64,000 nt of DNA from Diabrotica undecimpunctata (GCF_040954645.1 NC_092811.1:117749343-117813342), one strand, 5' to 3'. Shown: positions 43,461 to 55,757, numbered from the stretch's first letter. The notes: generated by a model from the sequence alone, not told the origin. Numbers and translations: made by a program.

Positions 43461-44890
43461 CCCTTTTCCAATATCCAATTTCCCATCCTCTCCAATAACT
43501 ACTATCTAACTAATCACACAGGTTTTCTTATAAATACTCACTTTACATCTACCAATCTTTTATCACAATCAGTTTCAGTATCCCCAGCTTACATCTTTAC
43601 ATTCATCTCCTATTTCCTTTTCTTTCTTTTTCTTTTATTTCTTTTTCCTCGATTCATCTTCCATAAATTTCAAACCAACTTCTATATATACTTACTTCAT
43701 ACAAGGAAACAATTAGGAAATAACATTCTTTTCATCGCCTTTAAAATGATTTATTAATTTCAACTACCTAACTTAAATTTTGCCTTACCTTGGTATACCA
43801 AATTTATTTTACATCACAGTCACTCATTGTTTTACATTCTCCCAATTTTTTAAAATACCAAAAATTGCTATTGATCCTACTATACACAAAACACAATTCT
43901 TCACTAAAAACTGCCTATTCACAAACTTAAGCACAATGACTTTTGCTCCTACTACATCATTCCACTTGACATTGACGGGTACTAACTGATTTTTCATACC
44001 ATCTTTCTATCAGTTAGCCCAAGACTCCAGCACAGATCAGAGGTAATGTAAGTCGATAAAACCTCACCAACTAAAGGGGGTCATGTAAGATGCCCCCATT
44101 TTCAGTTTTTAATAATCAAGTTCTAGTCTACAGTCTATTGCATTTACCTTGATAAATACCATGAAGATTTTTTAATACGGATGTCCTTCCAATGTTTTTA
44201 TGTGGCCATACAATGTTTTTAACAACTTTTTTATGTAAGTAGTAAAAAACCAACGTGTTCTTTCTATATATTTAAATTTTAACTTACTTGTTTTTTAATA
44301 TTGGTATTTTTACTCTCTCTTTTAGTAAACTGATGATGGATTTAATTCCGAAAAGATCTTCTTTAAAATAAAAATTTTAAGCTTTTAATAAGCATTTTTT
44401 ATACCTTAATACACACGAACACCACGTGCTTTGAAACCTAGTCTATTCAAAGAAGTAGATTTAGTATGAGTCAAAACAACCGCTCCTAGTAAAAGGCCGA
44501 AAGGTCAGGCAGCTAAATTCTACACGAAGAAATACAGACCCTATCGAATCAAGCGAGTAATATCGCCTATCAGTTAGACGAACTTTGTGGAGTGGACACC
44601 ACTACTGATTTTAGTGTGTTTTACGTATCCGCTTTTGTGATATAATGTGTTTCGGTGATCCAAGAAGTGTTTGTTATCTAATACAAAAACTTAGATAAAA
44701 TACATACATTATTGGTTTTAAGTTTTTAAGAGAGGGTTGAGTTTTAACCTTCAATAAAGAAACACTCTCAAGGCGCACTCTTTTCTTGTATAGTGATACA
44801 ATTTTGAAATCGTCCTGGCCACTAGAGGATTCAGAAGAAGATCTAATCTCTTTTTTGTTACTTACAGGTTGAGACTTTTTTCATATCTTT
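43461..44890. other. AT-rich sequence, no recognised gene; possible hAT debris at 44740-44890
   Basis: 43461-44700 shows no motif. The minus strand at 44890-44740 reads SNKKEIRSSSESSSGQDDFK then VSLYKKRVRLESVSLLK. It may continue the hAT-like fragment at 46635-46774, with the DD41D element inserted between. Confidence 0.35.
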
Positions 44891-44892
44891 TA

Positions 44893-46630
44893 TACAGTGT
44901 GACCGTAAAGTATGGAATAAATTCGATATTTCCTAAACGAAAAGCCTTTTTATAAAAATCTAAAACAATTCGATTTTTAAATTTAATGCGCTACATTTTA
45001 AAATAAAATTTCATTATACAAGGTGATACATATTACAGTGATGCCGTCATTGGCTCTTTTTTTAAATGTAACACCCTGTATTTTAGGACATTTGTAGATC
45101 GATAAAAATGAGCTGATTCCAAAAAAAGTATAATACTGGGGGTCTAACGGATATAATTTGAAAGATATGCGCTGAGAAAATTATTTTTTATTGATTTATA
45201 ATATTAATAAATTATAAATAAATTATAATAAATAACTTGAAAGTAATCCAGTAATTAATACATGACTTAATCTTAAATGTTCGAGTTGTAGCCCTTTGTA
45301 GTATTTGACAGTAACCCAAACGTTGTACAAATTCTTGTAGAACCTTGTTTATGCTTTCTTGAGAAATGTTGTTTATTTCTTTACGAATTCTTGTTTTTTA
45401 AGTCTCCAATATTTGCAGGTTTCGTTTTATAAACAACATTCTTTAAATGACCCCACATAAAATAATCCAAAGGATTGATGCCTGGCGACCTCGCTGGCCA
45501 CTCAATATGTCCACGTCTTCCAATCCACCTGTTCGGAAAAATTTCGTTTAGGTACCTTCGAACATCTAAAGCATAATGCGGAGGTGCACCATCTTGTTGA
45601 AACCATAAACTTTTATCAAAACCTCCAAGATTAATTGTACTGGGAAATAAATTAACTAAAGTCGATACGAGATACACACTTAAAAACTGAAGGTATGCTG
45701 GCCCGTTTAAATTACCTTCGAAATAGTAGGTCCAATGATTTTATTTCTTACAATGCCGGCCCATACGTTTACCTTTTGCGGGTATTTTGTATGATGTTTC
45801 CGCATCCAGTCGAAGTTTTCTTTTGCCCAGTATCTACAATTCTGACAGTTGACTTCGCCATTTAATTTGAATGTAGCCTCATCAGAAAAAATAATATTTT
45901 GAACCTTACTACTAACCTTACGAACAGAAGTGTGCGCATCTTCTTCAAAAGCAAGTAGAACATTTAATGTTGTAACATAATTTACAGAGGGATGACCTGA
46001 TTTGCGGGCATTTTCAACCTTACTGGTTTCTCGAAATTTCTTTTCAATCTTACTTACTGTTGACTGCGTGATGGGTATTTCTGGATCTTTATCATTAAAT
46101 AAATTACACACTTCCATTTGAGTTCGCGATTTGTCTCCATACCCAATCATCATGAGTATTTCAATTCTTTGCTTTACACTCAAATTCATTTCTACTTAAA
46201 ATTAATTCTAAGCAATAATACAGAACATTCACGAATTAATACAATTATTGTACTACTTAATTAATATTGAACGTTACTAAAAATAATTACAGTTTACCAA
46301 AAACTAGAAGTAGGCTACTTTTTTGCAATTGATAATAAATAATTTATTTTCTAAGCGCATATCTTTCAAATTATATTCACTATACCCGAGTATTATACTT
46401 TTTTGAAATCAGCTCATTTTTATCGATCTAAAAATGTCCTAAAATACAGGGTGTTACATTAAAAAAAAGCCGATGACGTCATCACTGTAATGTGTATCAC
46501 CTTGTATAATGAAATTTTATTGTAAAATGTAGAACATTAAATTTAAAAATCGACGTGTTTTAGATTTTTTTAAAAAGGCTTTTCATTTAGGAAATATCAA
46601 ATTCATTCCATACTTTACGGACACACTGTA
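44893..46630 (-). mobile_element. Mariner-superfamily element (DD41D spacing) with about 300-bp inverted repeats
   Basis: TA at 44891-44892 and 46631-46632 flanks very long inverted repeats. The left repeat from TACAGTGTGACCGTAAAGTA (44893) to about 45195 matches the reverse of about 46328-46630 with roughly 90 percent identity by eye. Each repeat contains an internal ACACCCTGTATTTTAGGACA. The length is 1738 bp. The transposase (minus strand) is internally deleted and frameshifted. Confidence 0.88.
45240..46189 (-). pseudogene. Mariner-superfamily transposase, DD41D type, deleted and frameshifted
   Basis: The ATG at 46189 starts [20 protein letters not shown], then [17 protein letters not shown] (helix-turn-helix), KSGHPSVN, then VRKVSSKV. 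About 70 residues of the second DNA-binding part are missing before [17 protein letters not shown] (first Asp). Next come [25 protein letters not shown], a frameshift, LWFQQDGAPPHYALDVRRYL (second Asp) and RSPGINPLDYFMWGHLK (third Asp, 41 residues between). Another shift near 45395 leads into KEINNISQESINKVLQEFVQ. The DDD triad is complete but the protein is not. Confidence 0.82.
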
Positions 46631-46634
46631 TAAT

Positions 46635-46774
46635 TCAACGAGTTTTGTCCCTGTTTCTTGTTTCAAGGAACGACCCCATTCCGATAAATCTAAAGCTTCC
46701 AATTTGTAGCGAGGATTTATTACTAGAGAAATAAAATACACACAAATCGTTTTATTGTAGTATTTGTTAATCAT
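46635..46774 (-). pseudogene. hAT-like transposase fragment
   Basis: The minus strand reads VYFISLVINPRYKLEALDLS then EWGRSLKQETGTKLVEL before meeting the TA flank of the DD41D element. S-L-x-x-x-P-R-Y/F-K-x-x-x-x-x-x-x-W resembles the segment of hAT transposases upstream of the dimerisation domain. It is short, and the assignment is tentative. Confidence 0.5.
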
Positions 46775-46984
46775 CTTTCTTGTTGCTATAAGAGTTTTTC
46801 AAATTGAATTGCTCGTCATTGTGTTAGTCAGTATTAATTTCTAATATTTTTTGTCGATGTAGTCCAGGAATAAATTTTTGAACATGACCACATCAGGAAG
46901 CGTGACGTATTTTCTCCCTCATAGTAAGTCTAACTTTTTTAGTTAGACCTACTATACTTTTTTAGTTAGACCTAGTTAGCACCT

Positions 46985-47570
46985 TCTATTGGTTTTATTG
47001 GAGAATAATGGCAGGAAACAGATCTTTCTTTGCAATGCAACATCTAATGAAGTCAAAACTTATTTTACGAGGTACAAAAATCCGGATAAATAAGACCATA
47101 ATACGACCAGCAGTCGCTTATGGAAGCGAAACATGGACGCTAACAAAAAGAGAAATAAATAAATTGCTGTTGTGGGAACGTAAAATTCTTCGAATGATAT
47201 ATGGCCCTTGCAGAGACAGCGTGACAAACGAATGGAGGGGCAGATACAATAACGAGCTAGAGTCTCTATTCGGAAAAGAAAATCTAGTCAGATATATAAA
47301 GGCCAATAGACTCAGATGGGCGGGGAATGTGATACGCAGTAACGACAATCGCCTTATAAACAATGTGTTCTGGGAAAGACCAGAGGGAAGAAGGTTTGTA
47401 GGGCTGCCTAGAAAAAGGTGGAAAGATGCAGTCAAAGAAGATCTAAAGAAAATGGGAGTGCGAGAATGGGAATTACTGGCACAGGACCAACAAACATGGA
47501 AAGCAATAGTAAACGCGGCAAAGACTCACGAAGAGTTGTAGCGCCATTGATGATGATGATAATGATTGGG
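46985..47570 (+). pseudogene. RTE-like LINE 3' end with (GAT)n tail
   Basis: The open frame at 47008-47541 encodes NKTIIRPAVAYGSETWTLTK, LLLWERKILRMIYGPCRDSV, RYIKANRLRWAGNVIRSNDN, GLPRKRWKDAVKEDLKKMGV and AQDQQTWKAIVNAAKTHEEL with a stop. This is the C-terminal domain of RTE-type LINEs (compare TYGSETWTLTQND at 14500-15159). GATGATGATGAT follows as the 3' tail. It is 5'-truncated and has no RT catalytic region. Because this segment is uninterrupted, the insertion may be fairly young. Confidence 0.8.
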
Positions 47571-47891
47571 TTTAGTAAATCATATTCTGCTTCTTCGATT
47601 CTGAATGGTATTAATTTTGAATTACTGTCTCGCAAGAAAGTACTTAGCGTGCTTTGTCATAAGAAACGTCGAGTTCCATTTACTCGGAACATTTAAAACA
47701 ACTCCTTTCGAGTTGTTCACAATCTCACTTGTTCAGATCATTTTATTTTATTTTTTTTTAAATGGCTATGATACTAATAATTTCCATAAATAGTTTTGCG
47801 TTGAAAATGTAATGCAGATAGTCCTAATAACTTTAATTACCAAATCATTCCAACAATAATAAAAATCAAGTTTTTACGGGACATGCGGTAC

Positions 47892-47966
47892 GTCTCGCAG
47901 AAAAAACGCTGACCCGTCCCACAGCAAAAACCGCTGACCCATCCCGCAGCAAAAGTCGCTGTTCCA
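47892..47966 (+). repeat. Tandem repeat, three units of 25 bp
   Basis: Units start at 47892, 47917 and 47942 and share TCCCRCAGCAAAAA-CGCTGA-CC with a few changes. Each is GC-richer than its surroundings. It lies just beyond the 3' side of the I-like LINE and could be part of its 3' region or of the target. Confidence 0.8.
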
Positions 47967-48109
47967 TCCTGTGTCCTTCCCGTCCCGCGTGCATCCTTAC
48001 CCGGTATTTCTTAAGGAGCCGGTTTATAGTGAATAAAAAGTGTGTGTTTGGTGAGTTGGCTTGGAAACTAGTCCTTTAGCCACAGAATTGTAATGTAAGA
48101 TATTAGTTT

Positions 48110-51100
48110 TTAAATAATGTAACCAACTTTAAATAAAAAGTTACATATTAGTTCGTATACTTCTCTACTATCTAAGGAGAGTAAATGGGTGATGTTTATG
48201 GGAGTCTGAATTTTAAGTTCTGATAGTTTTGAATACAGCTGATCTGTTTCATACCTATGTTTATCGCACTTAAAAAGAATATGGTTGATGTCACATTGTG
48301 ATATATTATCGCATGAGCATACCCCAGAAGGGATAATATTTAACTTAGCCAAGTGAGCTGGGAATGCACCGTGATTAGTTTTCAGTCGAGTAATTGTGGC
48401 TGTCAACTTCTTTGGCATTGCATATTTGAAAATATAGTCAACATCTTGTGGTAGGGTAGGGTGGATAGTATAATATTGATTATTTGAATTCGTTGCTATG
48501 TTTTTCCATTTTTCTTTCCAATTTATAAAAATTTTGTTATAATAATGTTGTTGTAAGTCCTCCAATGTAAATATGGGAATATAGAGTCCAACATGGGTCG
48601 CATCTTTAGCAAGCTGGTCAAAGAGTTCATTTCCCTCGATACCTATATGACTTTTAACCCAAATAACTGTAATATCTTTACTATATATTTTATTTTTAAT
48701 AGCACAAAGAATATTATTTCTTTTATGTTGAGTCATATCTGAGTTTAATCCTTTAATGACCGATAATGAATCTGATAATATTACTGCTTTATTTAAATTG
48801 TGTAAATCTAGCCAATCTAATGCTTTTTCGATAGCTACCGCTTGAGCAGTATATATTGAACAATGTGATGGAAGTTTAATTTTCAAAGATTCGCTTTTAT
48901 GTGGAATGTAAACTGCGCAACCTGTGGCACCATCCTCTCTTTTGGAACCATCGGTATACATTATTACGTGATCATTATAGTCACTCAATATGGATCTAAG
49001 TAAGACAAAGTTTATTTGTGGGAATTCTGTGTACTTTGGTATAATGACTTTTGGTTTATTTAATGTTACCTGAAAATTAGCTTTATATATTGGTAATCTT
49101 TTTTCTTTGCCATAGATATTAGGATACTCATTAGTTTCTAAGAAAGCATCAGCAAGTGGAGGAGAATTTTTTATGCGCCAGTATTTATTTGAGAGGTTTT
49201 CAATAGATAACTCATACAGTTGACTAAGTAGATTATTATTATTTAATCTTAGCTTCAGGATATGTTTAATTGCCATAATTTCTCGACGATTTTGAAGAGG
49301 TATTTCATTACTTTCAGCAAGTAGTACAGGGCAAGGAGTAGACTTCATGGTGCCCAAGCATATTCTTAGACATTTAAACTGAATGCGGTCTACAGTTAAT
49401 AAGTGTGTGTTACTGGCGGCACCATACATAATGCAACCATAGTCTACAATAGATCGCACGTAGGCTCTGTAAAACATCAATGCAACTTTGGGGTCAGCAT
49501 CCCATCTTCGATTAGTAACACATTTAAGAATATTAATACCTTTTTCACACCTACTTTTTATATATTCCACATGTTTTGACCATAAGAGTTTGGGATCAAG
49601 AAGAATGCCAAGATATTTGTATTCTTTGACAATAGGTATATCATATCCAGACAACTTTATTTTGTCAGGCGTACGAATCCTATGTCTAGTGAATATCATT
49701 GTGGCTGATTTGTCAGGGGAAATGGTCAGTCCATGATTTTTTACCCAGTTATTAACGTTTTGCATGATGAATTCCAGAGCCTCCAGGCAGTCAGTATACG
49801 AGTTACGCTCTGTATAGATGCATATGTCATCAGCGTATTGGATGCAATTGATTGTGTTGTCAAAAATGCCATAAATACTTGCTGAAAATATGTTGAACAA
49901 TAACGAACTTAAAACTGATCCTTGTGGAAGACCTGTATGAGCAATTCTAGGACCGTGTAGTTGGTTTAAATGATCTTTAATATATATAACACGATTATTA
50001 TAAAGATGAACAATATTAGTCGCTATATTTTGAGGTAATCCTATATCATATAGTTTTTTGTGTAAAATGGTTAAATTAACAGAATCATATGCCCCTTTTA
50101 GGTCTAAAAACAAACAAGCAAGATAATTGTTTCTGAAAAACGTTATTTGAATGTCGGTAACTAAATGTGATATTGCATCCAGTGTACCAACACTAGCCCT
50201 AAATCCATATTGTGTACTTGGAAGGATACTATAATGTTCTATAAGCCATTCTAATCGAGTCTTAATAAGTCTTTCAAATGTCTTGCATATGCAAGACATT
50301 AATGATATCGGTCTGTAAGAAGAGGAGAGTGTTTTATCTTTGTTAGGTTTAAGAATTAAACAAATAACTATTTCTTTCATATGATCCACATATCTTCCAT
50401 TGAAAAGCCAATCGTTGAAAATTGTTAGTAAACTTTGTTTAGCTATAAGAGGTAATTCATATATTATGTTATAAGTAATTTGATCGCGCCCCGGAGCCGA
50501 GGACTTTGAAGACTTGAGTGCAGCCTCAAATTCTATCATATCAAAACTTTCCTGGAAAATATTATATTTACAAGTTTTACTGTTATCCTGAATAGGAAGG
50601 TCAACATATGGCGGAGCAAATTTGTCGAGCAACTCTTCTATTAGTTCATTTGGCAGGGGATATCGTCTTGTACGGTAATTTTTATTCACTAGTTTATTAA
50701 CAAAATTCCAAATTTTACTGATGGGAGTATTTTTGTTTAAAGTATTTACAAAGTTAATCCACGAACTTTTTTGTTTGTTTGTAAAGAGGAGTTTACTTTT
50801 GGCTTGAATTTGTTTGTATTTAATATAGTTTTCAAAATTTGATGCTTCAATGTATCTTTTGTAAGCAACTTTTCGTGAAATGATCATATTTTTGCATTCA
50901 TAATCCCACCAGACTGGAATTCGAGATTTTGGCTGAAAGGAATTTTTGATATTCATAGAAAATGAGGCAGCATCGTCAATTGTCTTTAACAGGAAGTCAA
51001 AACGTTCCGCTGAAGTGATATTATCGGTTATATTTTCGGATAATGTTTTTTCTATATGACCTTTAAAGATATTCCAGTTTGCTGAAGACTTTTCCATTTA

Positions 51101-51807
51101 GATGAAGGAATTATTGTACATGGGTGATAGTCCAAGTCGATAGTGATTACTATAGGTAAGTGAGTTGAACCCAGAGTATCGGGAACAGGATCCCATGTGG
51201 TGTATCCAATTATATTTGGTGTAACAAGGGATAGATCCACCATTGATGGAAGTTCATTAGGTCTTGTTACTTTGGTCGGTCTACAGTCGTTTAGCAGAAC
51301 TAAATTACTGTTATCTAGCGCGTCTACTATACACTTGCCCTGAGCGGAATCCTTCAAGGAACCCCACCTACTGTGGTGTCCATTGAAGTCCCCACCAATG
51401 ACAACCCTACCACTAAATTGAGTTAAAAGCTTTTCCCAATCTCTATTATTGACTATTACTTTGGATGGTTTATAAATACAAACGATTACCAATTTAATTT
51501 GTTCTATAAAAACTGCACACGTTTCAATACCTTTATTAAAGTTTTTCTTTACATTAATTTCAGTAAAACAAAGGTTATTTGATATGAGGATGGCTACACC
51601 ACCGTAACCATCAGGTCTATCGCTTCTGATAACGTTGTAACCTGTTAAACCAAAATTTTTATTTTTAGAAAGCCATGTTTCATTAAGCAGAATGACATCA
51701 ACAACATTGTGCTCGAGATAATTAAGTAAACTAGGTTTATGTTTATTTATAGATTGACAGTTCCACTGCAGTATGTTAAATGTCCTGTTGTTCCCCATCG
51801 CTTTCAA
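48110..51807 (-). pseudogene. I-like ORF2: endonuclease, reverse transcriptase, RNase H (one frameshift)
   Basis: From ATG 51807: FNILQWNCQSINKHKPSLLN, DVILLNETWLSKN, GYGGVAILISNN, VVIGGDFNGHHSRWGS and PDTLGSTHLPIVI are the APE endonuclease motifs. The frame ends in GISLKVI at 51052, while the next frame (995 codons to 48110) already runs from 51097 (SSANWNIFKGHIEK), so one base was lost in the A-rich SSKW-K junction. RT boxes: APGRDQITYNIIYELP, YRPISLMSCICKTFERLIKT, QYGFRASVGTLDAI, CLFLDLKGAYDSVN, TGLPQGSVLSSLLFNIF and IQYADDICIYT (YADD at 49826-49837, residue about 421). RNase H (about residues 710-835) has MYTDGSKREDGATGCAVYI, TAQAVAIEKALDWL, ILSDSLSVIKGL and WVKSHIGIEGNELFDQLAKD. A Cys/His segment (CSCDNISQCDINHILFKCDK) follows. 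Apart from the shift it looks intact. Confidence 0.87.
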
Positions 51808-53078
51808 TATATGTTAGGTTGTTCAACATTTTTTCAATTTCTTCTTTTGTATTTTTTTGTAAGTTAGGTAAAAATATTTTAGGGTTAATTTTCTTGATGA
51901 TATTTTCTATCAAGGCTGGAATTTCATTGATTATTTTACATTCTATTTTTTCTTTATACGCCATAAACTCGTCCCTGTAGGGATTAGGGATTATAGGTTG
52001 GGATGAGGTGTTTGTAGCATTGGGAAATCTTGGGAAAGTTGGTGTCTTTTTGATCGCAGTAGGAGAGATAGCTTTACGCTTGTTTCTTGTTTTTTTAATG
52101 GTAGGTACATAGGATTGATTTTGATTTGTACCTTCAGGGATGTTAGGGGTTAAGGCGGGGAAATGTTTGTATAGTATTGAGGATATCGAATCTATTATTT
52201 GTAGTTACCTTGGCGTATGAAGGATTGTTAGCTATGGTTTCTGCCTCTTTAAAGGTAGTGTTTTCTAAAGCCATTATTGATTTTATTTTGTATTGATGTT
52301 TAAATGCAGGACACTGTTTAGAGAGTGAGTTGTGTTCAGTGGAGTTGCAATGTAAACAAAATAGAGAGTTAGTGCATGTTTCATTATTATCATGAGTTTG
52401 ACTACATTTTTTACAACGATTTGATGTTGATTTGCATTGCCGAGCAGTATGACCGAAACGAAAGCAATTAAAACACTGAACAACCGGATATATATATTGT
52501 TCAACATTAAACCTAACCAAGTCTAAATTAACAGTCTTAGGAATGCTATTTCCTTCAAATGTCAAAATGACCATCTGGCGAGGTACAAGAATTGTTTCAT
52601 TATCCGAATCAATTATTTTCCGTTTTAACCTTTTTACTTCGACAACATTTTTATCTGAAACAATATTTTCTAAAATATACTTTTCATCCAAAAACGTATC
52701 GACTTCCCTAACAATTCCCTTCTTTTGAGTAAAAAATGATGGAATATACGCTACAAGTTTATTATCCTTAATAAGCTCATGTTCAATTAGAGAATTTGCG
52801 CAAGTATAAGTTCTAAAAATTACTTTTACCTTATTTCTGCCAACAGTTTTAATGTCTAGTACATCGTGTTTAAAATATTGGTTTTTAAATAGATAATGAC
52901 CGACACGTACTGGTGATAAACGGGACAAGTTTTTGTCTGTAGATTCTACAAAGACATTATAATACCCTGAATCATTTATTTTATATCTGTTATTTAAATT
53001 AATATACCTTTTGTCTTCCGTATCCATTAATGATATATTATTCTGGGGTGGCTCAACACCACCCCCCGATTCACTCAT
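51776..53078 (-). pseudogene. I-like ORF1, Gag-like protein with three zinc knuckles (one frameshift)
   Basis: ATG 53078 begins MSESGGGVEPPQNNISLMD. The first 190 residues form a globular region (NVFVESTDKNLSRLSPVRVG, VDTFLDEKYILENIVSD). Three CCHC-type knuckles follow (residues about 208-262): CFNCFRFGHTARQC, CKKCSQTHDNNETC and CLHCNSTEHNSLSKQC. These bind the element RNA in related proteins. The frame stops at 52143 (FPRLNP), but one base over it continues to 51776 with TIKKTRNKRKAISPTAIKKT and MAYKEKIECKIINEIPALIE, ending IESDGEQQDI, so a one-base indel near 52150 is likely. The intact protein would be about 435 residues. Confidence 0.83.
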
Positions 53079-53090
53079 AATAATAAATAA

Positions 53091-54285
53091 TTAGATCCTA
53101 CCTTTTTTGAAGATCGGTTGGTTTATTTTCAAATTAAATACCTATTAATTTGATAATAGCACTAGTTAAGGACCCGGCACAGATTTATCGAACGATGTTC
53201 ACCTGTTAACTGTCCAACGAATACTCTGCAATGAGTGAATAAAAAAAATATTATATATTGTAGTAACTAATTAATTTTTCAATACGTCGTATGAAAATTT
53301 TAGAAACCAATTGTTTTATTACTAGATATTTTAATCATGCTTCCATCTACATATTGTTTTATATTTGATACGTTTAATATTAACGTGAAAGTCGATATAA
53401 AAAAATTAAACTCAACGTTATTTCAAACTAAGCTATATTTAGTCAACCTAGAGACTACATAATGTTCTATTGTCGATAAACAAATTAAGGATCGTTATAG
53501 CCCGAGGAATCAACGACGAAGTAGGAAAGAATAAAAGCTTATGTACTTCATTCGTTGAAGACAGCCTCGGGGAGAGCATGAAATCAAGGCCCAGGCCCAT
53601 TTATCATCCTGTACAATTAGGTCTTGCTTGTCCATCAATCATCGCACGTATAATTTTTATGGCCAACGACGTGAACTGCAAAACGCTGAACTCATAAAGT
53701 GCTTTGAAAAGCTATTGCGATTTTTTTGTGGTTTAAATGAGTAAGAAATTAACTGTATTCTATAGAAGTATATGTGCTATACCTATATAACGTCCTGGAC
53801 GGCGTTAATTCACTCAACTTTATTAATTTTAAATAATTATAGGAAAGAAAGAATAAAATAAAAAAATCTGATTTTTTACTGCGATGTCTTCCTGAAACTT
53901 TGAAACTATTTACGTCATCTTTACTTGAAAAACTACTCAATTTTTTTTTTCTAAGAGAAGTTAAAGGCTGGTAAAGAGCTTGAAGCAAGGAGTACCGATA
54001 TGCTTATTGTAGTAAAAGTCTCTAAAATGTTCAAAATACATTTATTAAGGGGTTCTAGGAATATGTGGACGTTATTGTAACGCGTAACCACTGAGTGTAT
54101 GGTGTACGATAGATGTGCGTTATGTAGTAGATGAGAGAGGGTGGAAGACAAGTTTCTAGTGCCTTAAAACTAGAACATGTCGCCTAAGGTAATAAACCCT
54201 GTAAGAAAATTTTAACCCCCTAGGTAATAGTAATCCGTCCATTATAAAACTTGGTGTTATCCACTGCCAAGCCTGCAGAATCAGA
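53091..54285. other. No recognised gene; GC-richer patch 53480-53700
   Basis: The patch has a 75-codon plus-strand ORF (LRIVIARGINDEVGKNKS, then RPRPIYHPVQLGLACPS) that is less AT-biased than its neighbours but unknown to me. It could be a host exon or repeat. Minus-strand ORFs at 53749-54151 have no recognised motif. Confidence 0.4.
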
Positions 54286-54289
54286 AGGG

Positions 54290-54450
54290 AATAAACGAAA
54301 TCGTTATTTGAATATACAAGACATCACAAACAGATGATACATTGAAATGAAACCGGAAATATTAAAAGAAAAGATGGATGTTGTAGCATTATCAGAATTC
54401 AAAAATAAGGGACAGAAAATCGAGAAGCCAAGAAAACATATCCACTTTTG
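54290..54450 (+). pseudogene. LINE endonuclease scrap
   Basis: RNRYLNIQDIT, then KPEILKEKMDVVALSEFKNK followed by GQKIEKPRKHI. M-D-V-V-A-L-S-E-x-K-x-K-G resembles the second conserved box of APE endonucleases (I/V-x-x-L-Q/S-E-T-K/R). It is only about 50 codons, with a stop between the two parts. Confidence 0.45.
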
Positions 54451-54743
54451 TTTAAGGATTGATTAACATGAATAAGGTAAATCCGAATAACATTGACAGG
54501 GACACACATTGACACATTTTCAAATATTCCGCTCAGGTTTTGTACGCTCAAGAAAAATGGAAGTTTGACAGTTTTAAAATTTCATATGCAGTGTCGCCCT
54601 CTTGAGAGAATAAGTGAAAGCTGCTTAATAGTGCATTTGAATTTTCAGACGTTTGTTCAAATTTGGCATAAGAGAATTTGACTGCTACGTGATAAGTAAA
54701 TTTTTATTATTCTGCTATATATTATGTCATCCTGTTATATTTT

Positions 54744-55757
54744 TGAAGTTATACTTTTATACGCACGGTCGGCGTTGGAAATTTGCATGAGAGTGAATCT
54801 GTAAAACCATTACATATGTAAGATAATGAGTAAGAGAGAGACAGAAGATATATTTTCTCTCTCTTCCTCTCTAGAGAATAAAAATGTTCCTTTTGTATTT
54901 AATATTTTATATATTATATATATAATATTATATATAATATAATATGTATTAATATTATTATTTATGTCATATGTTTTGTATTATTTAAAATTAAACGTTT
55001 ATAATTATTTTAGGCTTTTGTATTTCAAAATAATCACTGTTTTACCGAGAACTATCAATTTTGAAATCCGTTAGTGTCATGTCTAATTGGCAAATCCTTT
55101 ACGTGTTTGGTTCATACGCTGGTGGTTGTGAGTTCGAATCCCAATTATGAATTTCCTTTTTTATTTTTGAAATATTTAAAAACCTCACGTTAATCTTATT
55201 AAATATATGTAATATACGCAAAAAAACATAAATTTTAAAATAAAATGAAAATTTACAACATAATCCGAGTTTTTTATTTTTATCTTCGTAAAGTAAGTTA
55301 ATGTATATTGGCAGTTTTAAATACTTATGAATATTACATTTTAATTTATATTGTATTATTATATTGAATTATGTTGCAGTGTATTTATTGTATTGTAATT
55401 TTTATAATAATAACAAAATAAACAATGAATTTTACTGCAGAGTAGGTGTAAATTTTTTTTTGCATTCAACTCCTTTTATACATATAAAAATAAAAATATA
55501 TATTTTCATTAAAATATTGATACAATCGTTCATTTACTATACTCCTATTACAGGTCAAATGTATATATACAGTAAACGATGCACCATGTACCTTTATAAC
55601 TAATTCTTTTTCTCTTTCTGCTCTCTCTTACCTATAGCATTACATATGTAATGATTGTGCAGATTGACTCCTATATAAATTTTTTAACGGCGAACGCGTG
55701 TATAGAAGTATAACTTCTACCGGCAGTCCCACTGGACTGCCACACCCGTTTTTTTTT
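54744..55757 (+). mobile_element. Family X copy C (diverged interior)
   Basis: Left end TGAAGTTATACTTTTATACG (54744 on) and right inverted end (near 55697-55720) match copies A and B, as do the hairpin (about 55720-55741) and T-run. In this copy the inverted similarity extends about 115 bp inward, because CATTACATATGTAA and GTAAGAGAGAG are also present inverted at 55615-55655. The middle differs from A and B, but again holds an A/B-box-like segment (55080-55143). It carries no protein. Confidence 0.75.
55080..55143 (+). promoter_or_regulatory. Pol III A/B-box-like segment in family X copy C
   Basis: TGTCTAATTGG (55080-55090) is one mismatch from an A box. GAGTTCGAATCCC (55130-55142) contains a perfect B-box core GTTCGAATCC. 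The sequence between them differs from copies A and B, so the two boxes are conserved while the filler is not. Confidence 0.55.

Larger units (their letters stand above)
48050..53090 (-). mobile_element. I-like LINE, nearly complete (ORF1, endonuclease, RT, RNase H)
   Basis: One minus-strand element of about 5 kb has the full domain order. ORF1 (53078 to 51776) overlaps ORF2 (51807 to 48110) by about 30 bases. Only two frameshifts were found, near 52150 in ORF1 and near 51090 in ORF2. RNase H plus a three-knuckle ORF1 points to the I/Jockey-superfamily group, I clade most likely. The exact 5' and 3' ends and target duplication were not found. Confidence 0.82.

Noticed and set aside
46985..47590. 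ATTGGTTTTATT on the left and ATTGGGTTTAGT on the right as a target duplication of the RTE fragment.
   Set aside because: Two mismatches in twelve AT-rich bases are not convincing.
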